Below are positions 7,114-14,193 of a DNA stretch of 64,000 nucleotides, in pieces. The stretch spans positions 30,807-94,806 of the IMG/VR virus record IMGVR_UViG_3300031963_000048; one strand, written 5' to 3'. The position numbers were made by a program, and so were the translations under genes. The notes below the pieces were generated by a model that had not been told where the DNA came from, searched no databases, and saw nothing but the letters and a program-made list of their open reading frames with translations. Position 1 is the stretch's first letter; every line of letters starts with the position of its first letter. The DNA comes from a virus.

Positions 7114-7442
7114 AAGTTTATTCACTCTATCACAACGACACTTATGTTGCTTCCTTTCCAAATAAGGAAGATGCTATTTTCTATGGTAAGCAGTTCTATG
7201 AGGATGGATGGTCTTGTAATATTGTAGAAGAGTATTTGAGTAAATCTCCACTCACTTATATTCCTCCTTATACTTCTCTCACTCCTCAACAAACCATTCC
7301 TTGTAATCCTGGTATTTCTCCTAATATTACAAAGTTGGTTCATACTGCTCAACCTAATGACCCAAAACCTCATTTTGATACTTATGGTGGAGTGAAAGCA
7401 GAACCTTATAAAGATGTGAGAGCAAATTGGGAGAAGAAATGA
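7110..7442 (+). CDS. Hypothetical protein (110 aa), Pro-rich middle
   Basis: N-terminal 45 residues look like a small alpha/beta domain (YSLYHNDTYVASFPNKEDA), then a proline/threonine-rich linker (LTYIPPYTSLTPQQTIPCNP) and a short polar tail. No motif recognised. Confidence 0.6.
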   Translation: MKVYSLYHNDTYVASFPNKEDAIFYGKQFYEDGWSCNIVEEYLSKSPLTYIPPYTSLTPQQTIPCNPGISPNITKLVHTAQPNDPKPHFDTYGGVKAEPYKDVRANWEKK

Positions 7443-7585
7443 CTTACGAAGTTCAAACTTGGGATGACGCAGATAAAACTGTGTATTATGAAACCGTAAA
7501 GGATGCGATTGACTATGAGGATGCTCGTGATATAATTGTAGAGAAGTATCCAAATCGTAAAGTAATTGCTGTGATTAGAAAATGA
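7439..7585 (+). CDS. Small protein (48 aa)
   Basis: 48 aa, MTYEVQTWDDADKTVYYETV, with the layout beta-beta-helix-beta (DARDIIVEKYPNRKVIAVI). Coupled by ATGA on both sides, which is the main support that it is translated. Confidence 0.6.
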   Translation: MTYEVQTWDDADKTVYYETVKDAIDYEDARDIIVEKYPNRKVIAVIRK

Positions 7586-7941
7586 ATTTACTTGAAACAC
7601 TTGAATACTTTCTCACAGAAACCGCAGCAGATATGGATGGTTTGTCTTGGGAAATCCGTGAGGAAACTAACTTTGAAGACAATAACATAGAACATTTGAC
7701 TGAATGTTATGATTTTCAAAAAGAACTTTATGATAATCTCAAACAACTCAAACTGATGATTGAAGAAAAAGACCCAGTAAAACAAATCCTCAACGACCCT
7801 GATGATGAACTGATTGAAAAGTTTGTGGAAAAGAAAAAAGAAGTTAATGATAAACTGATTGAGAATGTGCTAAAATGGTCTGATAAAGTTTTAGATGGTA
7901 TTGATTTGAATGAAAAACTACCCGATGAAGAAAATGACTGA
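7582..7941 (+). CDS. Acidic helical protein (119 aa)
   Basis: Almost entirely helical and acidic (FQKELYDNLKQLKLMIEEKD; KFVEKKKEVNDKLIENVLK), with probable coiled-coil from about residue 45. It overlaps the next gene by 8 nt. Unknown function. Confidence 0.6.
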   Translation: MNLLETLEYFLTETAADMDGLSWEIREETNFEDNNIEHLTECYDFQKELYDNLKQLKLMIEEKDPVKQILNDPDDELIEKFVEKKKEVNDKLIENVLKWSDKVLDGIDLNEKLPDEEND

Positions 7942-8110
7942 ACCAACAGACACAGAAATCCTTGAATTTCTACTCAATCAATTTCATCCACACAATCTCC
8001 AAATGAATGGTGAAAGTGATTGGAAATTTATGAGTAGTGGATTTCCTATGAATAAAGCAAAAGGTAAAAGTGCCCGTGATGCTGTGATTACTGCTATGAG
8101 GGCAAAATGA
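7934..8110 (+). CDS. Hypothetical protein (58 aa)
   Basis: 58 aa starting MTEPTDTEILEFLLNQF, ending with a short basic helix (ARDAVITAMRAK). Starts at 7910 and 7925 are also open; 7934 gives the 8-nt overlap (ATGACTGA) used repeatedly in this region. Confidence 0.6.
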   Translation: MTEPTDTEILEFLLNQFHPHNLQMNGESDWKFMSSGFPMNKAKGKSARDAVITAMRAK

Positions 8111-8649
8111 CTGAAAAAATAGGATACAAACTCAATCCAAAGAAACTTGTGGGAGCACCTCAAAGTATTCTTCCTTTTATTTGTGGTGCTTTTTATTACA
8201 CCGAAGAGTTTGAGTATTTTGATGTAATCAAACCTTATCTTGATATTCCTGAACCACGCAAGTCATTAGAAGAAATCCAACAAGAACTTGATGAGAAGAT
8301 TGAGAAACTGATTGAGAAAACTCATCTTGAATATAGGATAGGGCACAATTGGTTGTATAAGAAAAAAAGGTATGAGGAGTTCTGTAAGAAACAGGATGAG
8401 GACTTTGAGTATGCCCGTGAGAATGGATTTTTCCCACTCAAATATACATTAGATTACTCTAAAATTTCTGTTTTTGGTGATGGTAGTAATATTACTTCCA
8501 GTTTTGTAATTAAACAAGGAAATAAACACGAAGGTTATTATACGATTGGAAATGGTTATTTGAGGTTCTATATGCCTTATAAACCAAATGCTATTACTCG
8601 TTGGTTTATGGATAAATGTCTTTCTATTAGATGGGTGGATGAGAAATGA
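8107..8649 (+). CDS. Hypothetical protein (180 aa)
   Basis: One of the longer proteins of this cluster. A predicted charged helix (RKSLEEIQQELDEKIEKLIE, about residues 51-75) separates an N-terminal part from a beta-rich C-terminal part (SSFVIKQGNKHEGYYTIGNG). No active-site motif recognised. Coupled to both neighbours by ATGA. Confidence 0.65.
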   Translation: MTEKIGYKLNPKKLVGAPQSILPFICGAFYYTEEFEYFDVIKPYLDIPEPRKSLEEIQQELDEKIEKLIEKTHLEYRIGHNWLYKKKRYEEFCKKQDEDFEYARENGFFPLKYTLDYSKISVFGDGSNITSSFVIKQGNKHEGYYTIGNGYLRFYMPYKPNAITRWFMDKCLSIRWVDEK

Positions 8650-8816
8650 AATACCCCCAATCAGTAAATAAATCTATCTTCATTAGAGAAGTGTATGAAG
8701 ACACTTATGAAACCCCATATGACTATATTGTAGATACTATGATTTGGGAAAATCGTGTTGATGAACTTCATACTATTTGGTGTAAAGGTAAAACACCAAA
8801 GGTGGATGAGAAATGA
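8646..8816 (+). CDS. Hypothetical protein (56 aa)
   Basis: 56-aa protein (MKYPQSVNKSIFIREVYEDT) lying in exact ATGA register between the 8107 and 8813 genes. Unknown function; the two flanking overlaps make it likely to be real. Confidence 0.6.
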   Translation: MKYPQSVNKSIFIREVYEDTYETPYDYIVDTMIWENRVDELHTIWCKGKTPKVDEK

Positions 8817-8998
8817 GATACTACGAAACCAGAACTTACGAGCACCAAAAGGACTTTGATGAAAAGAACCGAGCACAAAAGTATCTCACAGAATACCGAG
8901 ATAAGTATCTTCATCTCCGTAAAGAAGTTCGTAATCTTGTAAGAGAACAAAACCTTACTATCACTCCTGATTTTGCTAAACTGATTGGATTGAAATGA
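8813..8998 (+). CDS. Paralogue B of a duplicated 61-aa protein
   Basis: Second copy of the protein at 4739-4924: same length, same start (MRYYETRTYEHQKDFDEKNR) and nearly identical C-terminal half (EVRNLVREQNLTITPDFAKL). The middle 15 residues have diverged. DNA over the C-terminal half is also strikingly similar, which suggests a fairly recent duplication or gene conversion. Function unknown. Confidence 0.75.
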   Translation: MRYYETRTYEHQKDFDEKNRAQKYLTEYRDKYLHLRKEVRNLVREQNLTITPDFAKLIGLK

Positions 8999-9132
8999 CT
9001 AAACCAACAGATGAAGAACTTGATGGATTTATTGAAGGTTATTTGAGTGATGGTATGGATTGGTGGTATGATGAAGAAATCGTAAGAGGACTTGCTCGTG
9101 CTTTACTTGAACATTTTGGTGATAAAGAATGA
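8995..9132 (+). CDS. Small acidic protein (45 aa)
   Basis: 45 aa (MTKPTDEELDGFIEGYLSDG) with a C-terminal helix (VRGLARALLEHFGDKE). ATGA-coupled on both sides. Confidence 0.55.
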   Translation: MTKPTDEELDGFIEGYLSDGMDWWYDEEIVRGLARALLEHFGDKE

Positions 9133-9233
9133 CCCACCCATCTTATCGTTGTCCTAAATGCGGAGATATGATAGGATATATTGGAAGGTTCTTTCAGTTT
9201 CTTCGTATTCCATTACATCGGTGTAAGAAATGA
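9129..9233 (+). CDS. Very small zinc-ribbon-like protein (34 aa)
   Basis: 34 aa with CPKC near the N-terminus and HRCKK at the end, the outline of a half zinc ribbon. Exact ATGA overlaps with both neighbours support translation despite the size. Confidence 0.5.
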   Translation: MTHPSYRCPKCGDMIGYIGRFFQFLRIPLHRCKK

Positions 9234-9418
9234 CTAACAAGAAAGACACTTGGAAGAAATGGAACATCTATACTTCAATTCATCTCTTTGAGTATTGTGT
9301 GTATTCTTGGAGTAATCATATGTGGAACCATATTCACGGATTTGAAGATGAAGAAAGAATGAGAGAATTGTTCTGGTATTATTTGAACTACGGACACGCA
9401 AACACTTATTATGACTAA
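9230..9418 (+). CDS. Aromatic-rich protein (62 aa)
   Basis: 62 aa rich in Trp, Tyr and His (WNIYTSIHLFEYCVYSWSNH), comparable in composition to the 6719 product. Overlaps the next gene by 8 nt (ATGACTAA). Unknown function. Confidence 0.55.
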   Translation: MTNKKDTWKKWNIYTSIHLFEYCVYSWSNHMWNHIHGFEDEERMRELFWYYLNYGHANTYYD

Positions 9419-9707
9419 TCCTCTCCTACAAAAATATGAAGAACTCTACGGAAAGAAAGAAGAACCAAAACCAGATTATTATAAGGGTGAAAAGTCATAC
9501 GCAGAAGAACTGGAAGAACTTCGGGATACTTCTACTATTCCAATCACAAAACTCACCTGTTATGATAATGAGAGTTTGAATGATGGTTTCTTACAAATTG
9601 CAGAAAAGTTAAAAAACAAAGAGGCACAAGTATATTCTATGAATATGAATATAGACCATTCAAGTCGCACAAGAAGAATTACCTTTGAGGTGTGGGACAA
9701 TTTTTGA
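9411..9707 (+). CDS. Hypothetical protein (98 aa)
   Basis: 98 aa, acidic N-terminal half (NPLLQKYEELYGKKEEPKPD) and a beta-rich C-terminal half (YSMNMNIDHSSRTRRITFEV). Its 3' end overlaps promoter module 5. Last gene of the 6537 operon. Confidence 0.6.
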   Translation: MTNPLLQKYEELYGKKEEPKPDYYKGEKSYAEELEELRDTSTIPITKLTCYDNESLNDGFLQIAEKLKNKEAQVYSMNMNIDHSSRTRRITFEVWDNF

Positions 9708-9751
9708 ACTGGCACAAGGACTCCCCAAAGTCCCTGAAAATGCCTTATAAT
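9695..9751 (+). promoter_or_regulatory. Phage box promoter 5
   Basis: GGACAA then TTTTTGAACTGGCACAAGG; TGGCAC at 9710, TATAAT at 9746-9751 (36 nt). GGACT/AGTCC (9718-9733) forms a small hairpin between. ATG at 9773, 27 nt from the -10. Confidence 0.72.
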
Positions 9752-9772
9752 ACTCTCATAAGCAACCAACCG

Positions 9773-9979
9773 ATGAAAGACGAAGAACTTCTAAAACTTG
9801 CTTCTCATTTTCTCGCAATTCATCCTATTGATGAAAACAAACCAGAAAACCTTTTGAAGTTTGCCCTTGCAATTCGTAAAGAAACTATTGAGGAAGTTCT
9901 TACTTCACTGAAAGATGTTCCTAATCCAGAAGCAAACAAAACAGCAATCAACCGTATTATGAGTATGAATTATGACTAA
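9773..9979 (+). CDS. MTDEQIL-family protein (68 aa)
   Basis: Starts MKDEELLKLASHFLAIHP and continues with ENLLKFALAIRKETIEEVL, matching the layout of the 6293, 9972 and 11219 products. The frame is open upstream through the promoter; the ATG at 9773 after the -10 is taken as start. Function unknown. Confidence 0.65.
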   Translation: MKDEELLKLASHFLAIHPIDENKPENLLKFALAIRKETIEEVLTSLKDVPNPEANKTAINRIMSMNYD

Positions 9980-10151
9980 CGAACAAATACTTGAACTTGC
10001 TAAAACCTGTGGATTTGATGATTTCACTGGTGAGAAAGAAAACTTCTGGGAGTGTTGGGAAGAACAACTCTTGAAGTTTGCCCTTGCAATTCATGAAGAT
10101 GGATACAATAAGGGTTATGAACAATGTTCTATTGTGAAAACTTATGACTAA
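9972..10151 (+). CDS. MTDEQIL-family protein (59 aa)
   Basis: MTNEQILELAKTCGFDDF followed by LLKFALAIHEDGYNKGYE, the clearest match to the 11219 product. Adjacent to another family member (9773), with which it overlaps by 8 nt. Probable tandem duplication; function unknown. Confidence 0.65.
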   Translation: MTNEQILELAKTCGFDDFTGEKENFWECWEEQLLKFALAIHEDGYNKGYEQCSIVKTYD

Positions 10152-10368
10152 CGAACAAAAACTCACACTTCTCCTCAAGGTTCTCAAAGAATACGCAGAG
10201 GTAAAACACTGCTATGATGTATATGGAGATGATTATACTCCAAGTGCTGGTAGTTATGATGATGCCTTTGCGGAGGGTATTGATTACGGTGAAATTCACC
10301 TTGCCCGCACTCTATTAGAACAAATCGGTGAAACTTTTGAATACCCTTGTATGAAAGAAAATGACTGA
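10144..10368 (+). CDS. Hypothetical protein (74 aa), possibly MTDEQIL-related
   Basis: Starts MTNEQKLTLLLKVLKEYAEV and ends with a helix GIDYGEIHLARTLLEQIG. The start is reminiscent of the MTDEQIL family but the remainder differs. 8-nt overlaps at both ends. Confidence 0.6.
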   Translation: MTNEQKLTLLLKVLKEYAEVKHCYDVYGDDYTPSAGSYDDAFAEGIDYGEIHLARTLLEQIGETFEYPCMKEND

Positions 10369-10720
10369 ACTTGAACTTGGGCAAATGTTATTTGGAAATC
10401 CCACAGAGGAATATAGTGTTCCTCGTGAGAAATGGATGGGTGGTCCATTCCAAATCCTGATTGATGCGATCACAGAAAAGACAGGAGAAAAAGATTATGG
10501 ATACACTCCACATTTCTCCAACGATTTCTTTATCATCCGTCCTTATTATTGGGGTGATGAAGAAGATGAAATGGATAAACCTAACTTTGAAATCCCAAGT
10601 GAAAACTTTAGACTTTATTGGTATAAGTATCCATTCAGGTCCTCAACTGCTAATGAAAAACTTACTCCAAAGAGGTGGAATGACCTGATTCAAAAATGTA
10701 TTAAGAGTTTGGAAGAATGA
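10361..10720 (+). CDS. Hypothetical protein (119 aa)
   Basis: 119 aa (MTELELGQMLFGNPTEEYSV) with an aromatic, Asp-rich centre (FFIIRPYYWGDEEDEMDKPN). No recognised family. ATGA overlap with the following gene. Confidence 0.6.
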   Translation: MTELELGQMLFGNPTEEYSVPREKWMGGPFQILIDAITEKTGEKDYGYTPHFSNDFFIIRPYYWGDEEDEMDKPNFEIPSENFRLYWYKYPFRSSTANEKLTPKRWNDLIQKCIKSLEE

Positions 10721-10902
10721 CTAACAAACTAAAATTCACACAAGTATCCAGAGTCATCTGCCCCAAGACTGGTGTTCATCATCTTGATGCGATTGATGAG
10801 AATGGAATACACTGGGTTGCTCAACAAGAAATTGGTGTGGAACGGTGGATTACTTATAAGGAAACTTGGAAAAGAGACCCCCAACAACCATTAGACCTAT
10901 GA
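10717..10902 (+). CDS. Hypothetical protein (61 aa)
   Basis: 61-aa beta-rich protein (FTQVSRVICPKTGVHHLDAI, IHWVAQQEIGVERW), possibly one small beta-barrel. ATGA-coupled at both ends. Unknown function. Confidence 0.6.
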   Translation: MTNKLKFTQVSRVICPKTGVHHLDAIDENGIHWVAQQEIGVERWITYKETWKRDPQQPLDL

Positions 10903-11147
10903 AACATCCTGCTAATGAATATCTTGACCCCCAAGAAGATGCTCAACTTTCATTTAACAAGTGGTTTTATGAAGATTTTTATGGACGATTTACATATCGG
11001 TATGAATACTTTATGGACGACATAAAAATTGAGGATGAGAACCAAAGGAAACAAATTCTTATCAGTTGGGTGGAAAGTGCATTTTTGTGTGGATACGAAT
11101 ATGCTCTTTATAAGCAACTGGAAAAAGAGGTAGAGAAGGACACTTGA
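10899..11147 (+). CDS. Hypothetical protein (82 aa)
   Basis: 82 aa, acidic and aromatic; a C-terminal helix (ESAFLCGYEYALYKQLEKEV). Start at 10899 by ATGA coupling, though the frame is open from 10866. Last gene before promoter module 6. Confidence 0.6.
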   Translation: MKHPANEYLDPQEDAQLSFNKWFYEDFYGRFTYRYEYFMDDIKIEDENQRKQILISWVESAFLCGYEYALYKQLEKEVEKDT

Positions 11148-11195
11148 AGAACTGGCACAGGGGCACTTGAAAACGGGTGCCCTTTGTCGTATAAT
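11138..11195 (+). promoter_or_regulatory. Phage box promoter 6 with hairpin and TTGAAA -35
   Basis: GGACAC then TTGAAGAACTGGCACAGG; TGGCAC at 11153, TATAAT at 11190-11195 (37 nt). GGGCAC (11161-11166)/GTGCCC (11177-11182) form a hairpin whose loop carries TTGAAA (11167-11172), a -35 with perfect 17-nt spacing. Confidence 0.75.
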
Positions 11196-11218
11196 ACTTT
11201 CATACACACAGACACCTG

Positions 11219-11410
11219 ATGACTGACGAACAAATCCTTAACCTCGCTGAAAAGCATCTTGAAGTATTGGTTGATGATTATGAGGGAATAGAGTATTTTT
11301 CTTCAACCAAAAAACAAATGGTTGAGTTTGCCCTAAAAATCCACGAAATGGGTTATAATATGGGAAGAATGGAAGGACTTGAAGTAGGACTGACGAATAA
11401 TGAAGATTGA
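11219..11410 (+). CDS. MTDEQIL-family protein (63 aa)
   Basis: MTDEQILNLAEKHLEVLVDD then MVEFALKIHEMGYNMG, closely parallel to the 9972 product; also shares its first six residues with 6293. Function unknown. First gene after promoter 6; overlaps the next gene by 11 nt. Confidence 0.65.
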   Translation: MTDEQILNLAEKHLEVLVDDYEGIEYFSSTKKQMVEFALKIHEMGYNMGRMEGLEVGLTNNED

Positions 11411-11585
11411 AATCACTATTACTTCACATCCCACAAAGGGATGCACTGCTACAATCTGGGATGGTCCAGATGGGGTGGATGAAGACAGTTTCGTTTGTCG
11501 CAATCTTGGAGAATGCTTTGAACAGATTGTAATGTGGAGAACACTCAACGCACAAAAGTATGTTGAAGGAACTGAAAATGACTGA
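11400..11585 (+). CDS. Hypothetical protein (61 aa)
   Basis: 61 aa with a beta-rich first half (MKIEITITSHPTKGCTATIW) and helical end. 8-nt overlap with the 11578 gene. Unknown function. Confidence 0.6.
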   Translation: MKIEITITSHPTKGCTATIWDGPDGVDEDSFVCRNLGECFEQIVMWRTLNAQKYVEGTEND

Positions 11586-12354
11586 ATATCAACCAAAACC
11601 ACAAACACCAGAGCAAGTTGCCGATGGATTGCGTGATGCCTTTAGACAAGCAATCAAAGATGGTGTGATGGATGCTACTCCTTATCTTAAACAAATGACT
11701 TACAAATCTGATATTGAAAAGACAGAAGCAGAAATCAAAGTGCTTCAAAAGAAACTGGAACTTCTCAAAGAGATTGAGACACATAAATCTCAACCAAGAA
11801 TGGAAGCAGAAAAATCTGGTGAAGTTCATATTGTCTCTTATAATAAGAAAACTTATTATCGTATTGAATATACTGATGAGTATGGGTATGTTGTGTGGTG
11901 GAGAAGAGAAAAAGAAGAGGATTTCTGGGATAATGCTTCAAGACTTGTGATGGTGACTGATAAAGAAACTGAACGACTTCTTGAAGGACTTTGGTTTAAT
12001 GATGTGAAGAAGGAAAAGTATGATGATGTGGTTGATGAACACAAATCACCAGTAGAAGAAGCATACAAAGATTGGGGGGGGCAATATCCTGAATTAGAAA
12101 CTGATTCCGAGTATGATGATATGAGGTGGAAGGGGTTTCAAGCAGGTTTTCAGGCAGCATATGAAGAGAAGGTAAGAGAAGATGATTATTATAAACCAAA
12201 ACCTACTACTCTTTTTGCTAATCTTGACCCCTATTCTAATGTTGATAGGGAGCATATTTGTAGTATTGTTGCCGAATGGTTGCCGAAAGAACACGATACT
12301 AACTCTTATAAATGGAACGAGTGTCTGAAACTTATGCGGGAGAAATTAAGGTAA
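11578..12354 (+). CDS. Hypothetical protein (258 aa), helical hairpin N-terminus
   Basis: Largest product of the early small-gene cluster before the endonuclease. Residues about 40-70 form a charged helix (EKTEAEIKVLQKKLELLKEI), then a small beta domain (HIVSYNKKTYYRIEYTDEYG) and a C-terminal helical part with FQAGFQAAYEEK. A run of eight G at 12074-12081 lies in frame here. Followed by a good terminator. Function unknown; ATG 11578 chosen over the in-frame 11560 ATG because it gives the usual 8-nt overlap. Confidence 0.65.
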   Translation: MTEYQPKPQTPEQVADGLRDAFRQAIKDGVMDATPYLKQMTYKSDIEKTEAEIKVLQKKLELLKEIETHKSQPRMEAEKSGEVHIVSYNKKTYYRIEYTDEYGYVVWWRREKEEDFWDNASRLVMVTDKETERLLEGLWFNDVKKEKYDDVVDEHKSPVEEAYKDWGGQYPELETDSEYDDMRWKGFQAGFQAAYEEKVREDDYYKPKPTTLFANLDPYSNVDREHICSIVAEWLPKEHDTNSYKWNECLKLMREKLR

Positions 12355-12398
12355 TAAATAAAAATGTCTGTTGAAACCGCAATCTCTACGGACGGATT

Positions 12399-12419
12399 AG
12401 GTGCTTTCGGGCACCTTTT
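12399..12419 (+). terminator. Intrinsic terminator after the 11219 operon
   Basis: AGGTGC (12399-12404) and GCACCT (12411-12416) form a perfect stem with loop TTTCGG, followed by a T run. Lies between the 12354 stop and the GIY-YIG gene, inside the larger 12371/12446 inverted repeat. Confidence 0.75.
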
Positions 12420-12423
12420 CTAT

Positions 12424-12431
12424 TATAAATA
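12424..12431 (+). promoter_or_regulatory. T4-type late promoter (TATAAATA) before GIY-YIG gene
   Basis: TATAAATA followed by CTAATG, 33 nt before the ATG at 12457. This octamer is the late promoter core of T4-like phages; here it would give the endonuclease gene late expression in an otherwise early-type region. Confidence 0.6.
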
Positions 12432-12456
12432 CTAATGCGGTTTCAATAAGATTACG

Positions 12457-13215
12457 ATGACTTCACAAAGTCCAAGAATATACTTATACAAAATTACTTT
12501 TGAAGAAGTTCCATATTATTATTATGGGGTTCATAAGGAAAAATATTACAACGAAGAATATTGGGGAACTCCTATAACTCATAAATGGTGTTGGAAATTT
12601 TATACTCCAAAGAAACAAATACTTGAAGTTTTTGATTATACTGACGAAAGTTGGTTAGAAGCACAAGAAGTTGAAAAAAGAATAATTAGACCTTTTCTTA
12701 ACGATAATTGGTGTTTGAATGAAAATTGTAATGGTATTTTATCACTAAAAATACTCAAAGCAGCAGGAAAAAAAGCAGCAGAAACTCATAAAAATAATAA
12801 TACAGGACTTTACAATGTTTCTTTGGAAAAAAGAATTGAAAATGGTAAAAAGGCATATGAACTTGGAGTGGGAGTTCATTCAAGAACAAAAGAAAAAATG
12901 AGTGAAGATGGTAGAAAAGGTGCTAAAACACAACAGGAACTTTGTATAGGAATACACGGAAAAACAAAAGAACAAATTCGTGAAGATGGTAGAAAAGGTG
13001 GAAATAAAGTAAAAGAACTCGGATTAGGAATACACGGATTTACTAAACAACAGAGAATTGAAAATGCTAGAAATGGTGGAAAAGTTAGTGGAAAAAATGT
13101 AGGAAATCAAAAATGGATGTGTATTGAAACTGGATTTATTTCTAATCCAGGAGGACTTACGAGATATCAAAAATCAAAAAATATAGACACTTCTAAAAGA
13201 GTAAGAGTATCATAA
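12457..13215 (+). CDS. GIY-YIG homing-type endonuclease (252 aa)
   Basis: N-terminal GIY-YIG nuclease domain: YLYKIT (about residues 9-14) and YYYGVHK (about 20-26) are the two signature strands, and the acidic residues of EAQEVEKR near 68-75 would supply the catalytic Glu. From about residue 120 come repeated helix-turn units (SRTKEKMSEDGRKG, GKTKEQIREDGRKG, GFTKQQRIENARNG) like the NUMOD3-type DNA-binding repeats of Seg-like free-standing homing endonucleases. It cuts DNA to spread itself between related phages. It is preceded by a terminator and its own late promoter and is visibly more A-rich than its neighbours, as expected for a mobile cassette. No intron or split host gene is seen around it. 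Confidence 0.82.
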   Translation: MTSQSPRIYLYKITFEEVPYYYYGVHKEKYYNEEYWGTPITHKWCWKFYTPKKQILEVFDYTDESWLEAQEVEKRIIRPFLNDNWCLNENCNGILSLKILKAAGKKAAETHKNNNTGLYNVSLEKRIENGKKAYELGVGVHSRTKEKMSEDGRKGAKTQQELCIGIHGKTKEQIREDGRKGGNKVKELGLGIHGFTKQQRIENARNGGKVSGKNVGNQKWMCIETGFISNPGGLTRYQKSKNIDTSKRVRVS

Positions 13216-13273
13216 GGACACTTTGCAAACTGGAACAGGGGCACTTGAAATCTGGTGCCCTTTGTTGTATAAT
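13216..13273 (+). promoter_or_regulatory. Phage box promoter 7
   Basis: GGACAC then TTTGCAAACTGGAACAGG (box variant TGGAAC at 13231), TATAAT at 13268-13273 (37 nt). Hairpin GGGCAC/GTGCCC at 13239-13260 carries TTGAAA (13245-13250), 17 nt from the -10. Begins right after the endonuclease stop. Confidence 0.72.
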
Positions 13274-13295
13274 GACTTTATGAAACAAAAATCTT

Positions 13296-14015
13296 ATGAC
13301 TGATAATCTTCCAGTTCCTGATGATTTGCCTCATTTAAATCTATCTCAAAGTGAATTGGATGAATTGAGAAAATCAAAGAAAGAATTAACGGAATACGGT
13401 AAACAGAAGTTGAGAGAACTTATGAACAAGGACTTAATCTTCTATACAAACGGTAAGGAAACATCCCGTATGCCTGCTCCAACTCTTGAAACTCTTACTA
13501 CTGGAACCAAAGCACCTGAAATTAAACTTGAAATCAAAATGACTGAACCAATTGAAGCAAAAGTATCCGAAGAAGATTACCAGAAAGTTCTAGAACTTAT
13601 GAACAATCAAGAACCATACCCGGATGAAATGTTTGAGGAGGCAGAGCGTCGTGAATCAGAACGCAAGGCACTTGATGCTCTTGATAAACATCTCTATGAA
13701 GAGAACGTCAATACTATGTTGAAACTTGCTGAAATTGAAAAAGAAGAATGGGAACGCAAAGAACGAAGTGATACTGTCCTGCGACGGTATAATGATTACT
13801 ACAATCTGGAATGTTCTGGACTTCCTCACGGCACACCAATCACTCCAGAGCAACAACAAATGATTACTCTACAATCTATGATTGATGCTATTCGTTGTGA
13901 ATATCTCAATCGTGAGTATAATGAGATTGCGATTAGTGATATTGAGAACTTGATTGAGGCACTTTATCAACAATCAATTACATTTCTTGAACGAGTGAGG
14001 AAGAGTAATGAGTAG
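13296..14015 (+). CDS. Acidic helical protein (239 aa)
   Basis: Highly charged, mostly helical protein: N-terminal LSQSELDELRKSKKELTEYG, central AEIEKEEWERKERSDTVLRR, C-terminal AISDIENLIEALYQQSITFL. Probable coiled-coil segments suggest oligomerisation or a scaffolding role. I do not recognise the family. Directly downstream of promoter 7 and coupled (8-nt overlap) to the next gene. Confidence 0.65.
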   Translation: MTDNLPVPDDLPHLNLSQSELDELRKSKKELTEYGKQKLRELMNKDLIFYTNGKETSRMPAPTLETLTTGTKAPEIKLEIKMTEPIEAKVSEEDYQKVLELMNNQEPYPDEMFEEAERRESERKALDALDKHLYEENVNTMLKLAEIEKEEWERKERSDTVLRRYNDYYNLECSGLPHGTPITPEQQQMITLQSMIDAIRCEYLNREYNEIAISDIENLIEALYQQSITFLERVRKSNE

Positions 14016-14193
14016 ATTTACTGAAAACCCAGATGAAATCGTGCTGAAAGATGTGGAGATGTTTCACCTTGAAAGTATGAATGAACGCACTCTATGGGTG
14101 GGAGTTTATACCAAAGATGGCAAAATCTACCACTTGAATATTTCTGCTTATGGTGATAAACTATCTTATTGGTGGAGTGATGAAACGCCGTGA
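14008..14193 (+). CDS. Hypothetical protein (61 aa)
   Basis: 61 aa, beta-rich (ERTLWVGVYTKDGKIYHLNI). 8-nt overlap with the upstream gene, 4-nt overlap with the downstream gene. Unknown function. Confidence 0.6.
   Translation: MSRFTENPDEIVLKDVEMFHLESMNERTLWVGVYTKDGKIYHLNISAYGDKLSYWWSDETP

Larger units (their letters stand above)
12371..12446. repeat. 11-bp perfect inverted repeat flanking a terminator and late promoter
   Basis: TTGAAACCGCA at 12371-12381 is the exact reverse complement of TGCGGTTTCAA at 12436-12446. Between the arms lie the terminator at 12399-12419 and the TATAAATA box at 12424-12431. May be a long-range stem, a protein site, or the scar of the endonuclease cassette insertion. 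Confidence 0.6.

Noticed and set aside
12074-12081. Run of eight G in the 11578 gene, possible frameshift site
   Set aside because: The 258-codon frame continues sensibly across the run to its stop, and no alternative frame product follows; kept only as a possible slippage or sequencing hot spot.
12457-13215. Group I intron carrying the GIY-YIG gene
   Set aside because: Flanking genes are complete and unrelated, with their own stop and promoter; a free-standing cassette fits better.
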